In this document: positions 26,244 through 34,863 of the stretch, piece by piece
How the letters are laid out: each line of letters begins with the position of its first letter
How positions within the stretch are numbered: position 1 is the stretch's first letter
From: an uncultured Helicobacter sp.
Lineage (GTDB): Bacteria > Campylobacterota > Campylobacteria > Campylobacterales > Helicobacteraceae
Direction: 5' to 3'
Assembly: GCF_910577135.1 (NCBI RefSeq)
Contig: NZ_CAJTLL010000018.1
Coordinates: 1 to 37,096 of the forward strand
Length of the DNA: 37,096 nt
Position numbers and translations under genes: made by a program
The notes under the pieces: generated by a model
Seen by the model: the letters and a program-made list of their open reading frames with translations, nothing else
Told to the model about the DNA's origin: nothing
Databases searched by the model: none

Positions 26244-27660
26244 TGGTGCTCCTCTTTTTCTTTGTGTGGTTCTATGACATACATATCTCTACCTAAGAAT
26301 GTCTTTTTGCTAAGTTTGGAGTTGAAATAGGCTGCGGCTGGGAGTGGGGCGTCATATACCCTATCGCCCTCTTTGGGGTAATACACAAGCAGATTAGAAT
26401 CCGTGTGCTTGGAAGCAAGGGTGACTTGGGGAATCTTTTGAGATTCTTTCTTGTCTATGGCTTTAAAGTGAATGTGATTGATACTTAAAGATGCACAGAT
26501 ATATAAAAAGCATAAGCCTAGCGCATAATGCTCTTTATGGGAGAGAAAATACTGCAACACAAAACTTGCACTAAGGGCAAAGATAGGAAAGAAGTATTGA
26601 AAGCCAAAACGCGGATCAGGAGCAGAGATAAACCAAAATACAACACCTAGAATTAGCCCAAGGAATATAAACATATAGGGCTTTAGCTGTGTAAGGTAAA
26701 TCCGCCGCATAATAAGCAGCAAAAGTAAAAAGCCACAGACATAGAAGCCTAATTGTAAAAGCGTTTTAAATGTGCCATTCCAAAAAAAGAGTTTAAACCA
26801 CACTTTAATCCACGAATAATCTTGTAGTAACGCTTCTCTATCTGGGCTTCCTGCGACTTTAGCCCAATTATGAATGCCAAGCACCTCTCCTGCACGTCTG
26901 CTTTCATCAATCACCCAAGGTAAGAATCCTAGATAGCCCACTTTTGCAGGATAGGCAATCATACCTGATATGCAAATACCCTTTAGTGCCCAGAAAATCC
27001 CCAATATCACGCAAAATCCGCAAATCCATATACAATTTTTGAGTGATGTAAGGCTGTATCTATGATATTGAAAATATAAAAGAAGCACACACACGAGCAA
27101 AAAGAAAGCAGATATTTTGATATAAATGCTAAAAAATGCAATCACAAAAAGCAGCACAAAGGCTAAAAACGTGTGGGTAAGGGACTTTTCAATCATAAAA
27201 ATCATATAGGCTACAAGGCTTAGCCCCAAGATTCCTAAAATGCCCTCCGCATACATACCCCCGCCAAGCCACCAAAAGTTTATAGATATGATGATAAAGC
27301 TAACACACATAAAAATATCATTGAGTAGCTTTGCCTTCAAGGCACAAAGACTTAAAAAAGTGCTTGTAAAAAAGAAAAAAGCAAAGATTTCGCCTAGTAA
27401 AAAGCTGCGAATAGAGGGAAAAATATGTGAAACTTCCGTGAGGGCTGCAAAGTTATAGAGGATATTATTAAAACCAAAAGGTGTATGTATGTTTGCAATA
27501 CCAAAGATAATGGGATATTCCTGTATCCACTTGATTGCCTATGATATAAGCCTGTGTCATAAGCACTCTCTACCCTAATGCTTAAGGATACTTGCGAGTA
27601 TGAATCCTGCTAAAAGCGCTAAGATTAAAGGGAGAAAATGTGATATTTGCTGCTTGTATG
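26240..27660 (-). pseudogene. polytopic membrane protein (GT-C-like), N-terminus scrambled by frameshifts
   Basis: The main frame is open from 27538 to 26240 (about 430 codons, many helices). The visible TTG/ATG-type start at 27340 lies deep inside it. Upstream in the same frame it reads AIKWIQEYPIIFGIANIHTP before a stop at 27539-27541. The missing N-terminal parts are in the other frames: SAYDTGLYH at 27541-27600 and FLPLILALLAGFILASILKH at 27575-27660. Joined, they give YDTGLYH...AIKWIQEYP, a motif I associate with large bacterial membrane proteins of glycan synthesis. At least two frameshifts are needed. The 5' end is lost where a DUF285 fragment on the other strand begins. The C-terminus overlaps the methyltransferase start. 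A shortened protein from 27340 is possible. Confidence 0.6.
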
Positions 27661-27790
27661 TCACTATCCTTATGAAGAACCTGATTTTAGTGGGATTGAT
27701 ACTTGGAATACGAGTAATGTAGAAAATATGCAAAGTTTGTTTGTGGACAATCAAAGTTTTAATGAATCTCTTACTAATTGTCCCTTTTAA
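27644..27790 (+). pseudogene. fragment of a DUF285/BspA-like repeat surface protein
   Basis: A frame open from 27644 to the TAA at 27788-27790 encodes 48 residues, including DFSGIDTWNTSNVENMQ and FNESLTN. This is the 25-residue repeat of DUF285/BspA-like surface proteins (typically dWdtSnVtnM...m F...FNq.l..W). There is one full unit and the start of the next, without start codon or signal peptide. The closing Trp of the repeat is Cys here. It must be a remnant or a silent cassette of a larger gene. No other copy is in this window. Confidence 0.6.
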
Positions 27791-27899
27791 CCTTTTTTCT
27801 CAAGATTCTTAATTTATCGCAAAAGAGAATCTAAAACAAGGATTTTATTAAATAATGTTTCTAAAATACACTTTTATAATTTTATATAAAATATTTTTC

Positions 27900-27911
27900 G
27901 GGGGGGGGGGG
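27900..27911 (+). repeat. G12 tract upstream of the outer-membrane protein gene
   Basis: Twelve G located 84 bases before the ATG at 27996. A TAAAAT box lies at 27929-27934 and a TATAAT at 27875-27880. With the first box, the tract covers the -35 position. With the second, it lies in the leader. Either way its length could affect expression without touching the coding sequence. Confidence 0.8.
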
Positions 27912-27928
27912 TACAGATGTTTTTTAGT

Positions 27929-27934
27929 TAAAAT
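27929..27934 (+). promoter_or_regulatory. candidate -10 of the outer-membrane protein gene
   Basis: TAAAAT, 17 bases after the G12 tract, would start transcription near 27941 and leave a leader of about 55 bases. The alternative is TATAAT at 27875-27880, before the tract. The sequence alone does not decide between them. Confidence 0.35.
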
Positions 27935-27995
27935 CCTTGTCTAAACTTTTGAGATTACATAAAAACTCAAAGGCTATTTTTTTAAGGAGACTAAG

Positions 27996-28664
27996 ATGAA
28001 AATAAAATTTCTTTTAGGAATGATTCTAGGCTTTGGCTTTATTTCTAGTGTTTATGGTGCAAAAAGTGGTGTGTTTATCGGGGCAGATGTGGGAGTAAAT
28101 TACCATGTGTCGGAAGGAAAAGTAATATTCTCATCACCTGGTAACGCTTACACATCAGAAAGTAATGACTATTTATTTGATTTATCCTATGGACTAAGAG
28201 GAGGCTTTCAATACTACTTCACTCCTAAAGTAGGCTTAAGGGTAGTGGGAGCTTTTGGTAAGGGGAACTATTCTGAAGGTGAAGCTAATGATGGTGAGAC
28301 TTATGGATTTTTTAGGTATGCGGGCAATGTGGATTTCCTCTATCAATTTGGCTCTAGTGAAATCAATCAGGTAGGAGTATTTGTTGGAGCAGGCTACGAG
28401 GGAATAGGAGGGGAGTTAAAAAAACTTTTAGATGATACAAAAGGATTACCCGGACATAAATACAACACGAGTGGGATTTTTATGAATCTTGGATTGCAGG
28501 TAATTAGAGATGTGCATCATCAATTTGATTTTATCGTTAGGGTTCCCTTTTATTCTTATCTTGAGAGGAATTTCTCAACGAACGCTGCTCAAGGCAACAT
28601 CACTATTAACTCTTCACACAAAAATAATTATTCTTTCAATATCGCTTACACTTATGTCTTTTAA
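27996..28664 (+). CDS. outer-membrane beta-barrel protein
   Basis: The product is 222 residues. A signal peptide (MKIKFLLGMILGFGFISSVYG, cleavage near residue 21-22) precedes a mature part of alternating amphipathic strands. Landmarks are GVFIGADVGVNYH, YGLRGGFQYYFTPKVGLRVV and VGVFVGAGYEG. It ends in Tyr-Val-Phe, the C-terminal aromatic residue needed for BAM-mediated insertion. It fits the small Helicobacter outer-membrane protein families (Hor/Hof-like); I cannot assign a subfamily. A strong AAGGAG site precedes the ATG. A G12 tract upstream suggests variable transcription. It is alone on the plus strand between pseudogenes. Confidence 0.8.
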   Translation: MKIKFLLGMILGFGFISSVYGAKSGVFIGADVGVNYHVSEGKVIFSSPGNAYTSESNDYLFDLSYGLRGGFQYYFTPKVGLRVVGAFGKGNYSEGEANDGETYGFFRYAGNVDFLYQFGSSEINQVGVFVGAGYEGIGGELKKLLDDTKGLPGHKYNTSGIFMNLGLQVIRDVHHQFDFIVRVPFYSYLERNFSTNAAQGNITINSSHKNNYSFNIAYTYVF

Positions 28665-28671
28665 GACATAA
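28652..28671 (+). terminator. hairpin at the end of the outer-membrane protein gene
   Basis: TTATGTCTT (28652-28660) and AAGACATAA (28663-28671) form an inverted repeat that includes the stop codon. A T-rich stretch follows at about 28683-28700. Confidence 0.5.
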
Positions 28672-28769
28672 ATTTAGCCAAAGTTTTTACTCTTTTTTAT
28701 AAGGGCTAGAAGCTTTTGGCTCATTTTATATTATGGTGGTTATATACTCTAAAAGATTAGATTTCTCAC

Positions 28770-30003
28770 TCACAGCCCTAAAGATGTAAAAATAAAATCT
28801 ACCGCGTCCTCTCCTGTAAAAAATTTTATACTCACTGCTACAAGTATCATAATAGTAATAAGCGGAGCAATATAGCGCATAATGATATACCAAAGAGTAA
28901 AAGCAATGTTGTTAAAAAAATGTGCGGTGTGCTGTTGTAATTGATTTTTTGGCACAGCCCAGCCGATAAATGTAACAGCCAAAAGTCCCCCGAGTGTCAT
29001 AATGATATTTGCAGAGAGAAATTCAATACTATCCATAAGCGTTTTACCACCAATAGTAAGATAATCTGCCATAGGTGTGCAAATAGAGCAAATAATAATT
29101 ATACCAAGTGCGCTAATTCCTCCAGCAATGCTCCAAGTTGCCTTTGCTCTGCTCCAATGGTAAGTTTCGCATACATACATAACGGCGGGTTCAAGGAGTG
29201 AAATCGCAGAGGTAATGCCTGCAAAACTAAAGGCAATGAGGAATAAAAATGCGATGACATTGCCCCATATACCAAGATGAGAGAGCATAACGGGCAAAGT
29301 TATAAAAATGAGCCCAGCACCTCCTCCTACTGCTCCATTATATTCATATACAAAAGTAAAAATCATAAGTCCAGCCATAATAGCGATTAAAATTCCAGAT
29401 AGCACTACCCAAAGTGCGCTTTTAAAGAGATTTTGATTGCTTTGTGAAGAAGCGGCATAAGTGATGATGATACCTACCCCGAGTGAAAGTGAGAAAAACA
29501 CCTGCCCTAGAGAATCAATAAATACATTAAGTGTGAGGGCTTTTTTGCTTCATTTATATCAAAACTCAACATAAAATGTAATGCTTTACTAAAAGAATCC
29601 ATACTCATCGCATAGAGCAATAAGCCAAAAAATATAATGAAAAGAAGCGGTGTGAGGATAAGATTCAAGGCCTCAATGCCTTTTTTAACACCGCGCGAAA
29701 TAACCCACGCTGTGATTCCCATAACAAAAAGCAAACCAAGTGTTTGGGGCACAAAACCATTTGTATAGAGGGTATTAAAAATTGTTTCAGAGGTGTGCAT
29801 ATCGCTTAGGGAGGTTAAAGCTTACTATAAAGAGATAGTAAAACACCCAGCCTAGCACGATAGCATAAAAAGATAAGATAATAGGACCGCCAATAAGTGT
29901 AAATCCAGCTAAACGCCATTTTTTACTTGAGCTCACATCAAGATTTTCATAGCTTTTGACAGCATTGCCCCCCCCCCCCATTGTCAGCTAAATGCGATAG
30001 CAT
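28770..30003 (-). pseudogene. decayed second NSS transporter with G12 tract
   Basis: The sequence matches the transporter at 22270-23676 through most of its length (for example FFSLSLGVGIIITYAASSQ and SAISLLEPAVMYVCE in both) but is broken. One extra base near 29806 shifts the frame after FNLP. One base missing in a T6 run (29551-29556) stops the frame at 29507. The first helices are gone: after an ATG at 30003 with AGGAG upstream, seven codons lead into a G12 tract and then straight to NAVKSYENL, skipping the segment that intact copies carry. With 11 or 14 G the ATG would join this frame. It cannot make a transporter. H. pylori keeps two intact copies in tandem. Confidence 0.85.
29968..29979 (-). 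repeat. G12 tract at the start of the decayed NSS gene
   Basis: Twelve C on the plus strand. On the coding strand GACAAT precedes the tract, close to GACAAAT before the tract of the intact copy. The sequence after the tract differs: it corresponds to a point about 35 codons further on in the intact gene. This looks like a deletion with one end at the tract. Confidence 0.8.
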
Positions 30004-30061
30004 AAAAGCTCCTCTTATGTGGGTGATGTTAAAAAAGCAGGATTATAACAAATTAAGTTAA

Positions 30062-31192
30062 TTATAGCTTCAAGAGTTTTGTAAGAATCTCGGCGACGTT
30101 ATTCCTACTGCCGTGCTTAAGATAAGCCCTTAACTCCTCTACTTTCGCAAAAAATACTTGCGGATTGCTCTCATAGTAGGCTTTAAGCAGATTTGCTACA
30201 TTCATTTCATTTTGTATAAATTCAGGGTGAATTTGCTTTTCTCCCATACGTGGGTTATTAAAATATAGGGCATTATAGAGAATATTAGCAAGTCCTATGT
30301 ATTTAAGCTTCACAAAAGCACGAGCAATCATTACATCAATGCTTCTTGTCTTATAGCCTAGCACAAGAGGCGTGCCTATGAGCGTAGTTTGCAAGGTGGC
30401 AGTGCCTGAACACACAAAGGCAAAGCTGCTTTCATAAAGTGTAGCATTCGCATTAAAGCTTATTTCAAAATCATTTATATCCGCTCCATAGATGTACGTA
30501 AGCTCTTGGGAGTTAAGATTCTTAAAATGTTCGGGCATAATCAGCACTTTAGGATTGGGGAGCTGCTTTGCCACCTCAACAAAAACAGGAAAAATCCGCG
30601 CAATCTCACTTTTACGGCTGCCGGGCATAAAGGCGATTTTGCCATCTCGTAGAGGCAGGGGCTTAGACTTTAGCTGTGGAATCTCATCAAGCAAGGGGTG
30701 TCCTACATAAGTTGCTTTGCACTCTGTATTTGCCTGAGGATACATATTTAATTCAAAGGGCAGGATACCGCAGAGATAATCGCACACAGATTCTATCTGC
30801 CTTGCTCTCCAGGGCTTCCACGCCCACACTTGGGGCAAGATATAATACACAATAGGCACTTTGGCATTGCGTTTTTTTAAGGCTTTGGCGATAGGGAGAT
30901 TGAAGCTTGAGCTATCCATTAGTAGCACTGTATCGCACTCTGTGGCAAGTTCGGTCATCTCATTGATAGTTTTTTTGAAAAATGTAAGCTTTTTTATCAC
31001 GTCAAAAAAGCCCATAATTGCAAAGTCCTTGAGTGTATAAGAGGGCTTAGCGTTTTCAAAGTTGGCAAAAACATCTGGCTCAAACACGCCACAAATATGT
31101 ATAGAGGGGTTAAGCTTTTGAGCAAGATATTTTAAATGGATATTTGCACTTGGCTCACACGCACTTATAAAAAGCCTCTTTGGCGCTTGCAT
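30062..31192 (-). CDS. lpxB: lipid-A-disaccharide synthase LpxB
   Basis: Membrane-associated glycosyltransferase that joins UDP-2,3-diacylglucosamine and lipid X into the lipid A disaccharide. The product is 376 residues, full length. Landmarks are SACEPSANIHLKYL (SGExSgd-like start), VYYILPQVWAWKPWRARQIE, YVGHPLLDE, FMPGSRKSEI and CSGTATLQTTLIGTPLVLGYK. The ATG overlaps the stop of the coiled-coil gene by one base (TAATG) with GGGAG upstream. The order lpxB-coiled coil-hypA matches H. pylori HP0867-HP0869. Confidence 0.95.
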   Translation of the reverse strand: MQAPKRLFISACEPSANIHLKYLAQKLNPSIHICGVFEPDVFANFENAKPSYTLKDFAIMGFFDVIKKLTFFKKTINEMTELATECDTVLLMDSSSFNLPIAKALKKRNAKVPIVYYILPQVWAWKPWRARQIESVCDYLCGILPFELNMYPQANTECKATYVGHPLLDEIPQLKSKPLPLRDGKIAFMPGSRKSEIARIFPVFVEVAKQLPNPKVLIMPEHFKNLNSQELTYIYGADINDFEISFNANATLYESSFAFVCSGTATLQTTLIGTPLVLGYKTRSIDVMIARAFVKLKYIGLANILYNALYFNNPRMGEKQIHPEFIQNEMNVANLLKAYYESNPQVFFAKVEELRAYLKHGSRNNVAEILTKLLKL

Positions 31193-31647
31193 TATCTCCC
31201 TTTTGGTTTTTTAGAATCCATATTGTTTATAGAGTGATTTTCCCCTATATGCGCTAGATTCTCTTCAAGTTGAAATTCACTCCTTAAATCCCGCAATTCT
31301 ACACGTAATTTGGAGTTTTCTAATTCAAGTTCGGCAATTTCTGCTCGAAGAGCATTTTGAAGCTGATTATCTGCTTCTAGGGGTTGTGGCATTTGGGATT
31401 GCTTTTGTTCTAGGTTGTGGAGGGTGTTTTGTGCTAAAGTGATACATTCTCTTAATTCTTTGAGTTTAGTTTTAGAGATTTTGATTTCTTCGTGATATTG
31501 GGCGACTTCGAGGCGGAGCTTTTGCCGCTCGTATTCAAAGAAGCCTACAATATCCCAAAGATTCTGTGTTTGTGGATTATATTTGAGGAATTTTTCAAAG
31601 AATTGTTCATCAAGTTTTTGGGCTAAGGGCTTATCTTGCATTGGCAT
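31192..31647 (-). CDS. coiled-coil protein of unknown function between hypA and lpxB
   Basis: The product is 151 residues. The N-terminal 45 residues look globular (QFFEKFLKYNPQTQNLWDIV). A long charged coiled coil follows (about 45-130, with LRAEIAELELENSKLRVELR), then a short polar tail. No signal peptide or membrane helix. It holds the place of H. pylori HP0868. It is 14 bases after hypA and overlaps lpxB by one base, so it is translated from the same message. Function is unknown. The start is ATG at 31647 with AAAGGA upstream; a second ATG two codons later is possible. Confidence 0.7.
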   Translation of the reverse strand: MPMQDKPLAQKLDEQFFEKFLKYNPQTQNLWDIVGFFEYERQKLRLEVAQYHEEIKISKTKLKELRECITLAQNTLHNLEQKQSQMPQPLEADNQLQNALRAEIAELELENSKLRVELRDLRSEFQLEENLAHIGENHSINNMDSKKPKGR

Positions 31648-31661
31648 ATATCCTTTAAATT

Positions 31662-32018
31662 TTAAGATGGCACATCAAGTTCAAGGCTTAAGAGATGTAA
31701 TTCTTTGCCTTGAGTGATGATAACTTGCTGAGATTGGCACATCGGGCAAGTGCTATATGTGTAATTTTCTCCATTGAAATCATAATCGCAATTCTGGCAA
31801 TGCAGTACAATAGGCTGATAGGCTATCTCAAGCTCGGCTTTTTCGCAGATAGATGATTGTGTCCTAAAAGTCTCAAACGCACTTTTGATAAGCGCACTAT
31901 CTACGCCGCTACGTTCGCCAATAGCAATGCGCACTTTGGCAATACTGGTAGCATTATATGCCTTTGCATTAGATTCACACATTTCAATGAGCGAGGCGAC
32001 AATGGAGTATTCGTGCAT
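31662..32018 (-). CDS. hypA: hydrogenase/urease nickel insertion protein HypA
   Basis: Nickel-binding maturation factor for [NiFe]-hydrogenase and, in Helicobacter, also urease. The product is 118 residues. It opens with MHE, where H2 binds nickel. The structural zinc site is CxxC twice: C74/C77 (CQNC) and C91/C94 (CPMC). GERSGVDSALIKSAFE is typical of the family. AAGGAAAA lies upstream of the ATG. It is the first gene of a three-gene minus-strand unit and is divergent from ispG. Confidence 0.95.
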   Translation of the reverse strand: MHEYSIVASLIEMCESNAKAYNATSIAKVRIAIGERSGVDSALIKSAFETFRTQSSICEKAELEIAYQPIVLHCQNCDYDFNGENYTYSTCPMCQSQQVIITQGKELHLLSLELDVPS

Positions 32019-32100
32019 TTACACTTTTCCTTCGTAATTTAAGATTATGAAATTTTACCCAATAAGTGCTAAAATAAGTAAAAATCATAAAGGCTTTAAG

Positions 32101-33174
32101 GTGCAGAGAGTAAAAACAAAACAAATCTTTGTAGGGAATGTGGCTATTGGCGGCGATGCACCTATTAGTGTGCAAAGTATGACTTTTAGCAAAACTTGTG
32201 ATATAGAGGCGACAAAAGCACAGCTTGATAGGCTGTATTTTGCCGGGGCAGACATTGTGCGTGTAGCGGTAAGCGATCAAAAGGATGCAGACGCACTAAA
32301 AGAGCTAAAGGCAGTATCACCCCTGCCCTTAGTGGCGGATATTCACTTTCGCTATAAGTTTGCATTAATCGCAAGTGAGAGTGTTGATGCCATACGTATT
32401 AATCCGGGAAATATCGGCACAAAGGATAGAATCAAGGCTGTGGCTGATGCCTGTAAGCAGCGGGGAATTCCCATACGCATTGGTGTCAATGGCGGAAGCT
32501 TAGAGAAGATTTTTGAGCAAAAATATGGTGCAACGCCTAAGGGTATGGTTGAATCTGCCCTCTACAATATCAAATTGCTAGAGGATTTTGGCTTTAATGA
32601 TATTAAAATCTCGCTCAAGGCAAGTGATGTCCCGCGCACGATGGAGGCGTATAGAATGCTGCGTCCTTTGGTGGATTATCCCTTTCATTTGGGTGTTACA
32701 GAAGCGGGGACATTGCCGCATTCTATGATAAAAAGTGCGATGGCTCTAGGGGGGCTATTGATGGAGGGTATAGGCGATACGATGAGGGTATCTATCACAG
32801 GGGAGCTAGAGGAGGAAATTAAAGTCGCGCGTATGATTTTGCAATATTCTCATCGGCAGAAAAGCGGCGTGAGTATCGTATCCTGCCCTACTTGTGGGCG
32901 CATAGAGGCAAATTTAGTGAAAATGGTGCAGGAAGTGGAAGCACGAACTAAACATATCAAAACACCTCTACAAGTAAGCGTGATGGGCTGTGCTGTGAAT
33001 GCGCTAGGTGAGGCAAAGCACGCTGATATAGCTATCGCCTTTGGGAATAAAGATGGGCTGATTATTAAAGAAGGCAAGATTCTATGCAAACTCAAAGAGG
33101 ACGCGCTTTTGGAGCGATTTATCGCAGAGGTAGAGGCACTAGCAGAGATAAGGGCAGAGAGTGCGCTAGGATAA
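32101..33174 (+). CDS. ispG: 4-hydroxy-3-methylbut-2-enyl diphosphate synthase IspG
   Basis: Iron-sulfur enzyme of the MEP isoprenoid pathway, also called GcpE. The product is 357 residues from GTG at 32101. An ATG at 32047 would add 18 residues, but family members begin close to [24 protein letters not shown]. The TIM-barrel part includes [20 protein letters not shown] and [10 protein letters not shown]. The C-terminal [4Fe-4S] ligands are in SCPTCGR and [11 protein letters not shown]. The next gene, proA, starts 23 bases later on the same strand. No defect seen. Confidence 0.95.
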   Translation: MQRVKTKQIFVGNVAIGGDAPISVQSMTFSKTCDIEATKAQLDRLYFAGADIVRVAVSDQKDADALKELKAVSPLPLVADIHFRYKFALIASESVDAIRINPGNIGTKDRIKAVADACKQRGIPIRIGVNGGSLEKIFEQKYGATPKGMVESALYNIKLLEDFGFNDIKISLKASDVPRTMEAYRMLRPLVDYPFHLGVTEAGTLPHSMIKSAMALGGLLMEGIGDTMRVSITGELEEEIKVARMILQYSHRQKSGVSIVSCPTCGRIEANLVKMVQEVEARTKHIKTPLQVSVMGCAVNALGEAKHADIAIAFGNKDGLIIKEGKILCKLKEDALLERFIAEVEALAEIRAESALG

Positions 33175-33197
33175 CTAAGAGAGCGGTAGTTAAAAGT

Positions 33198-34439
33198 ATG
33201 AGCGATAAATTGATAGAGATGTTAGAATCCGCTAGAGCTGCCGCGAGAATCTGCGCTCAACTAAGCGATAAAGAGCGCAACAACGCCCTTTACGCGATGG
33301 CAGATGCTATAAGCAAACAAAGCGAGTCAATATGCGCGGCAAATACAAAAGATATGGCAAATGCAAAGGATTTGCCTATGAGTATGCAAAAGCGATTAGA
33401 GTTAAATGCGCAAAAAGTCGCTGCTATGGCAAAAGCGGTGGCTGATGTGGCAGGATTGCCCGATGTGGTAGGGCAGGCAAAACGTGTGTGGAAAACTAAG
33501 GCAGATTTGGAGATTACACAAGTGAGTGTCCCACTGGGTGTGATTGGCGTGATTTATGAATCCCGCCCTAATGTTACAAGCGATGTGGCAAGTTTATGCT
33601 TTAAAAGTGGCAATGTTTGTGTGCTAAAGGGTGGCAAAGAGGCATATCATTCTAATATGGCGATTTTCCGCGCTATGCAAGAAGCCCTCACACATTGCAA
33701 TCTCCCTAAAGAATGTATATGTATGATAGAGGATACTTCACGTGAGGGGGTTGTGGAATTTCTTAAAATGGATAAATATGTGGATTTGCTGATACCGCGA
33801 GGGGGTGAGGGGCTCATACAATTTGTCAAAACGCATTCATATATTCCTATTATTAAGCACGACAAGGGCGTGTGCCATACATATATACACAAGAGCGCGT
33901 CTTTAGAGATGGCTGAAAAGATTGTGCTAAATGCGAAGCTTAGCTACCCTGCGGCGTGCAATGCCTGTGAGTGTGTGCTGCTTGATAGGGATTTAGAGGA
34001 GGATTTTTTGAGGCATTTGGTGCAGGTGCTACATAAAAATAATGTGCGCGTGATGTTTGAAAATGATATGTATGTGCGTGATTTTGGGACAGAGGGCGAT
34101 GGATTGGCAGATTTTGATAGAGAATGGGGAGAGGCGATAGTAAATCTCAAAGTGGTAGCGGGGATAGATGAGGCATTGGTGCATATTGCAAAGTATGGCT
34201 CGGGACATTCAGAATCTATTGTAGCACAGGATAAGGCAGCACAGGAGCGGTTTTTAAGCGAGGTTGATGCGGCGTGTGTGTATGTGAATGCTTCTACACG
34301 ATTTAGCGATGGCGGGGAGTTTGGCTTTGGCGCGGAGGTAGGGATTTCTACCTCTAAGCTTCACGCTAGGGGTCCTATGGGGATAGAATCTTTATGCAGC
34401 TATAAATATTGCATTCAAGGCAATGGACAAGTGCGGTAG
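33198..34439 (+). CDS. proA: gamma-glutamyl phosphate reductase ProA
   Basis: Second step of proline synthesis: NADPH-dependent reduction of glutamyl 5-phosphate. The product is 413 residues, the usual length. The aldehyde-dehydrogenase fold is clear: [20 protein letters not shown] (112-131), [22 protein letters not shown], and catalytic C254 in YPAACNACE. The C-terminal [20 protein letters not shown] and HARGPMGIE are diagnostic. The ATG at 33198 is preferred over the upstream frame that overlaps ispG, because homology begins there. Its ribosome site is weak. proB is not in the window. Confidence 0.96.
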   Translation: MSDKLIEMLESARAAARICAQLSDKERNNALYAMADAISKQSESICAANTKDMANAKDLPMSMQKRLELNAQKVAAMAKAVADVAGLPDVVGQAKRVWKTKADLEITQVSVPLGVIGVIYESRPNVTSDVASLCFKSGNVCVLKGGKEAYHSNMAIFRAMQEALTHCNLPKECICMIEDTSREGVVEFLKMDKYVDLLIPRGGEGLIQFVKTHSYIPIIKHDKGVCHTYIHKSASLEMAEKIVLNAKLSYPAACNACECVLLDRDLEEDFLRHLVQVLHKNNVRVMFENDMYVRDFGTEGDGLADFDREWGEAIVNLKVVAGIDEALVHIAKYGSGHSESIVAQDKAAQERFLSEVDAACVYVNASTRFSDGGEFGFGAEVGISTSKLHARGPMGIESLCSYKYCIQGNGQVR

Positions 34440-34534
34440 ATAAGAATCTTAAAAAAGCAATGGAAGATTTTGTGGCTTAATTTTACTCTGCTTTGCGCTG
34501 TTTTTTAGACATTATTATCAAAGCAAACATTACA

Positions 34535-34824
34535 CTACGCCATTTTATCAATTAAATCCTTGATATTTTTAATGCGGATTTAAAACAAGGTGAGTGAGAA
34601 TCTCATCGAATGTTTGATATACAAAGGGAGAGATTATTTTATCCTTTTGATTGCTTTTTGTATTGGTGAAAAGCAAGTAGCGATTCATATCCTTTAAAGA
34701 AAATGTTATTAAGAATCTTTAGTATTTTGTTTTGAAAAAGGTTTAAAAGGAAGGGGTATTCCTCTCCTAAATTCTCGTAAAGATTTATAAATTCATCGTT
34801 TTTATTTTTGGTGAGAATTTGTTA
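34535..34824 (-). pseudogene. degraded gene fragment spread over three frames
   Basis: Three frames on the minus strand carry protein-like stretches in order: FINLYENLGEEYPFLLNLF and on to KKQSKG (34824-34639), then ISPFVYQTFDEILTHLVLN (34688-34569), then IRIKNIKDLIDKMA ending at a stop at 34535-34537. Two frameshifts would join them into about 95 codons. No start codon is seen at the 5' end, which lies near the AIPR start, so the gene was cut there. I do not recognise the family. The rest of 34440-34534 holds nothing that I can support. Confidence 0.4.
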
Positions 34825-34863
34825 TGCTTGCACTTTAATACTAATTGTTAAGGGGTTAAATTA

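Noticed and set aside
27900..27911. Possibility that the G12 tract is inside a lost coding gene
   Set aside because: No protein-like frame enters or leaves the tract on either strand over more than 60 bases, so an intergenic role is more likely.
33084..33197. Upstream extension of proA into ispG
   Set aside because: The extra 38 residues are an out-of-frame reading of the ispG end, and ProA similarity begins at 33198.
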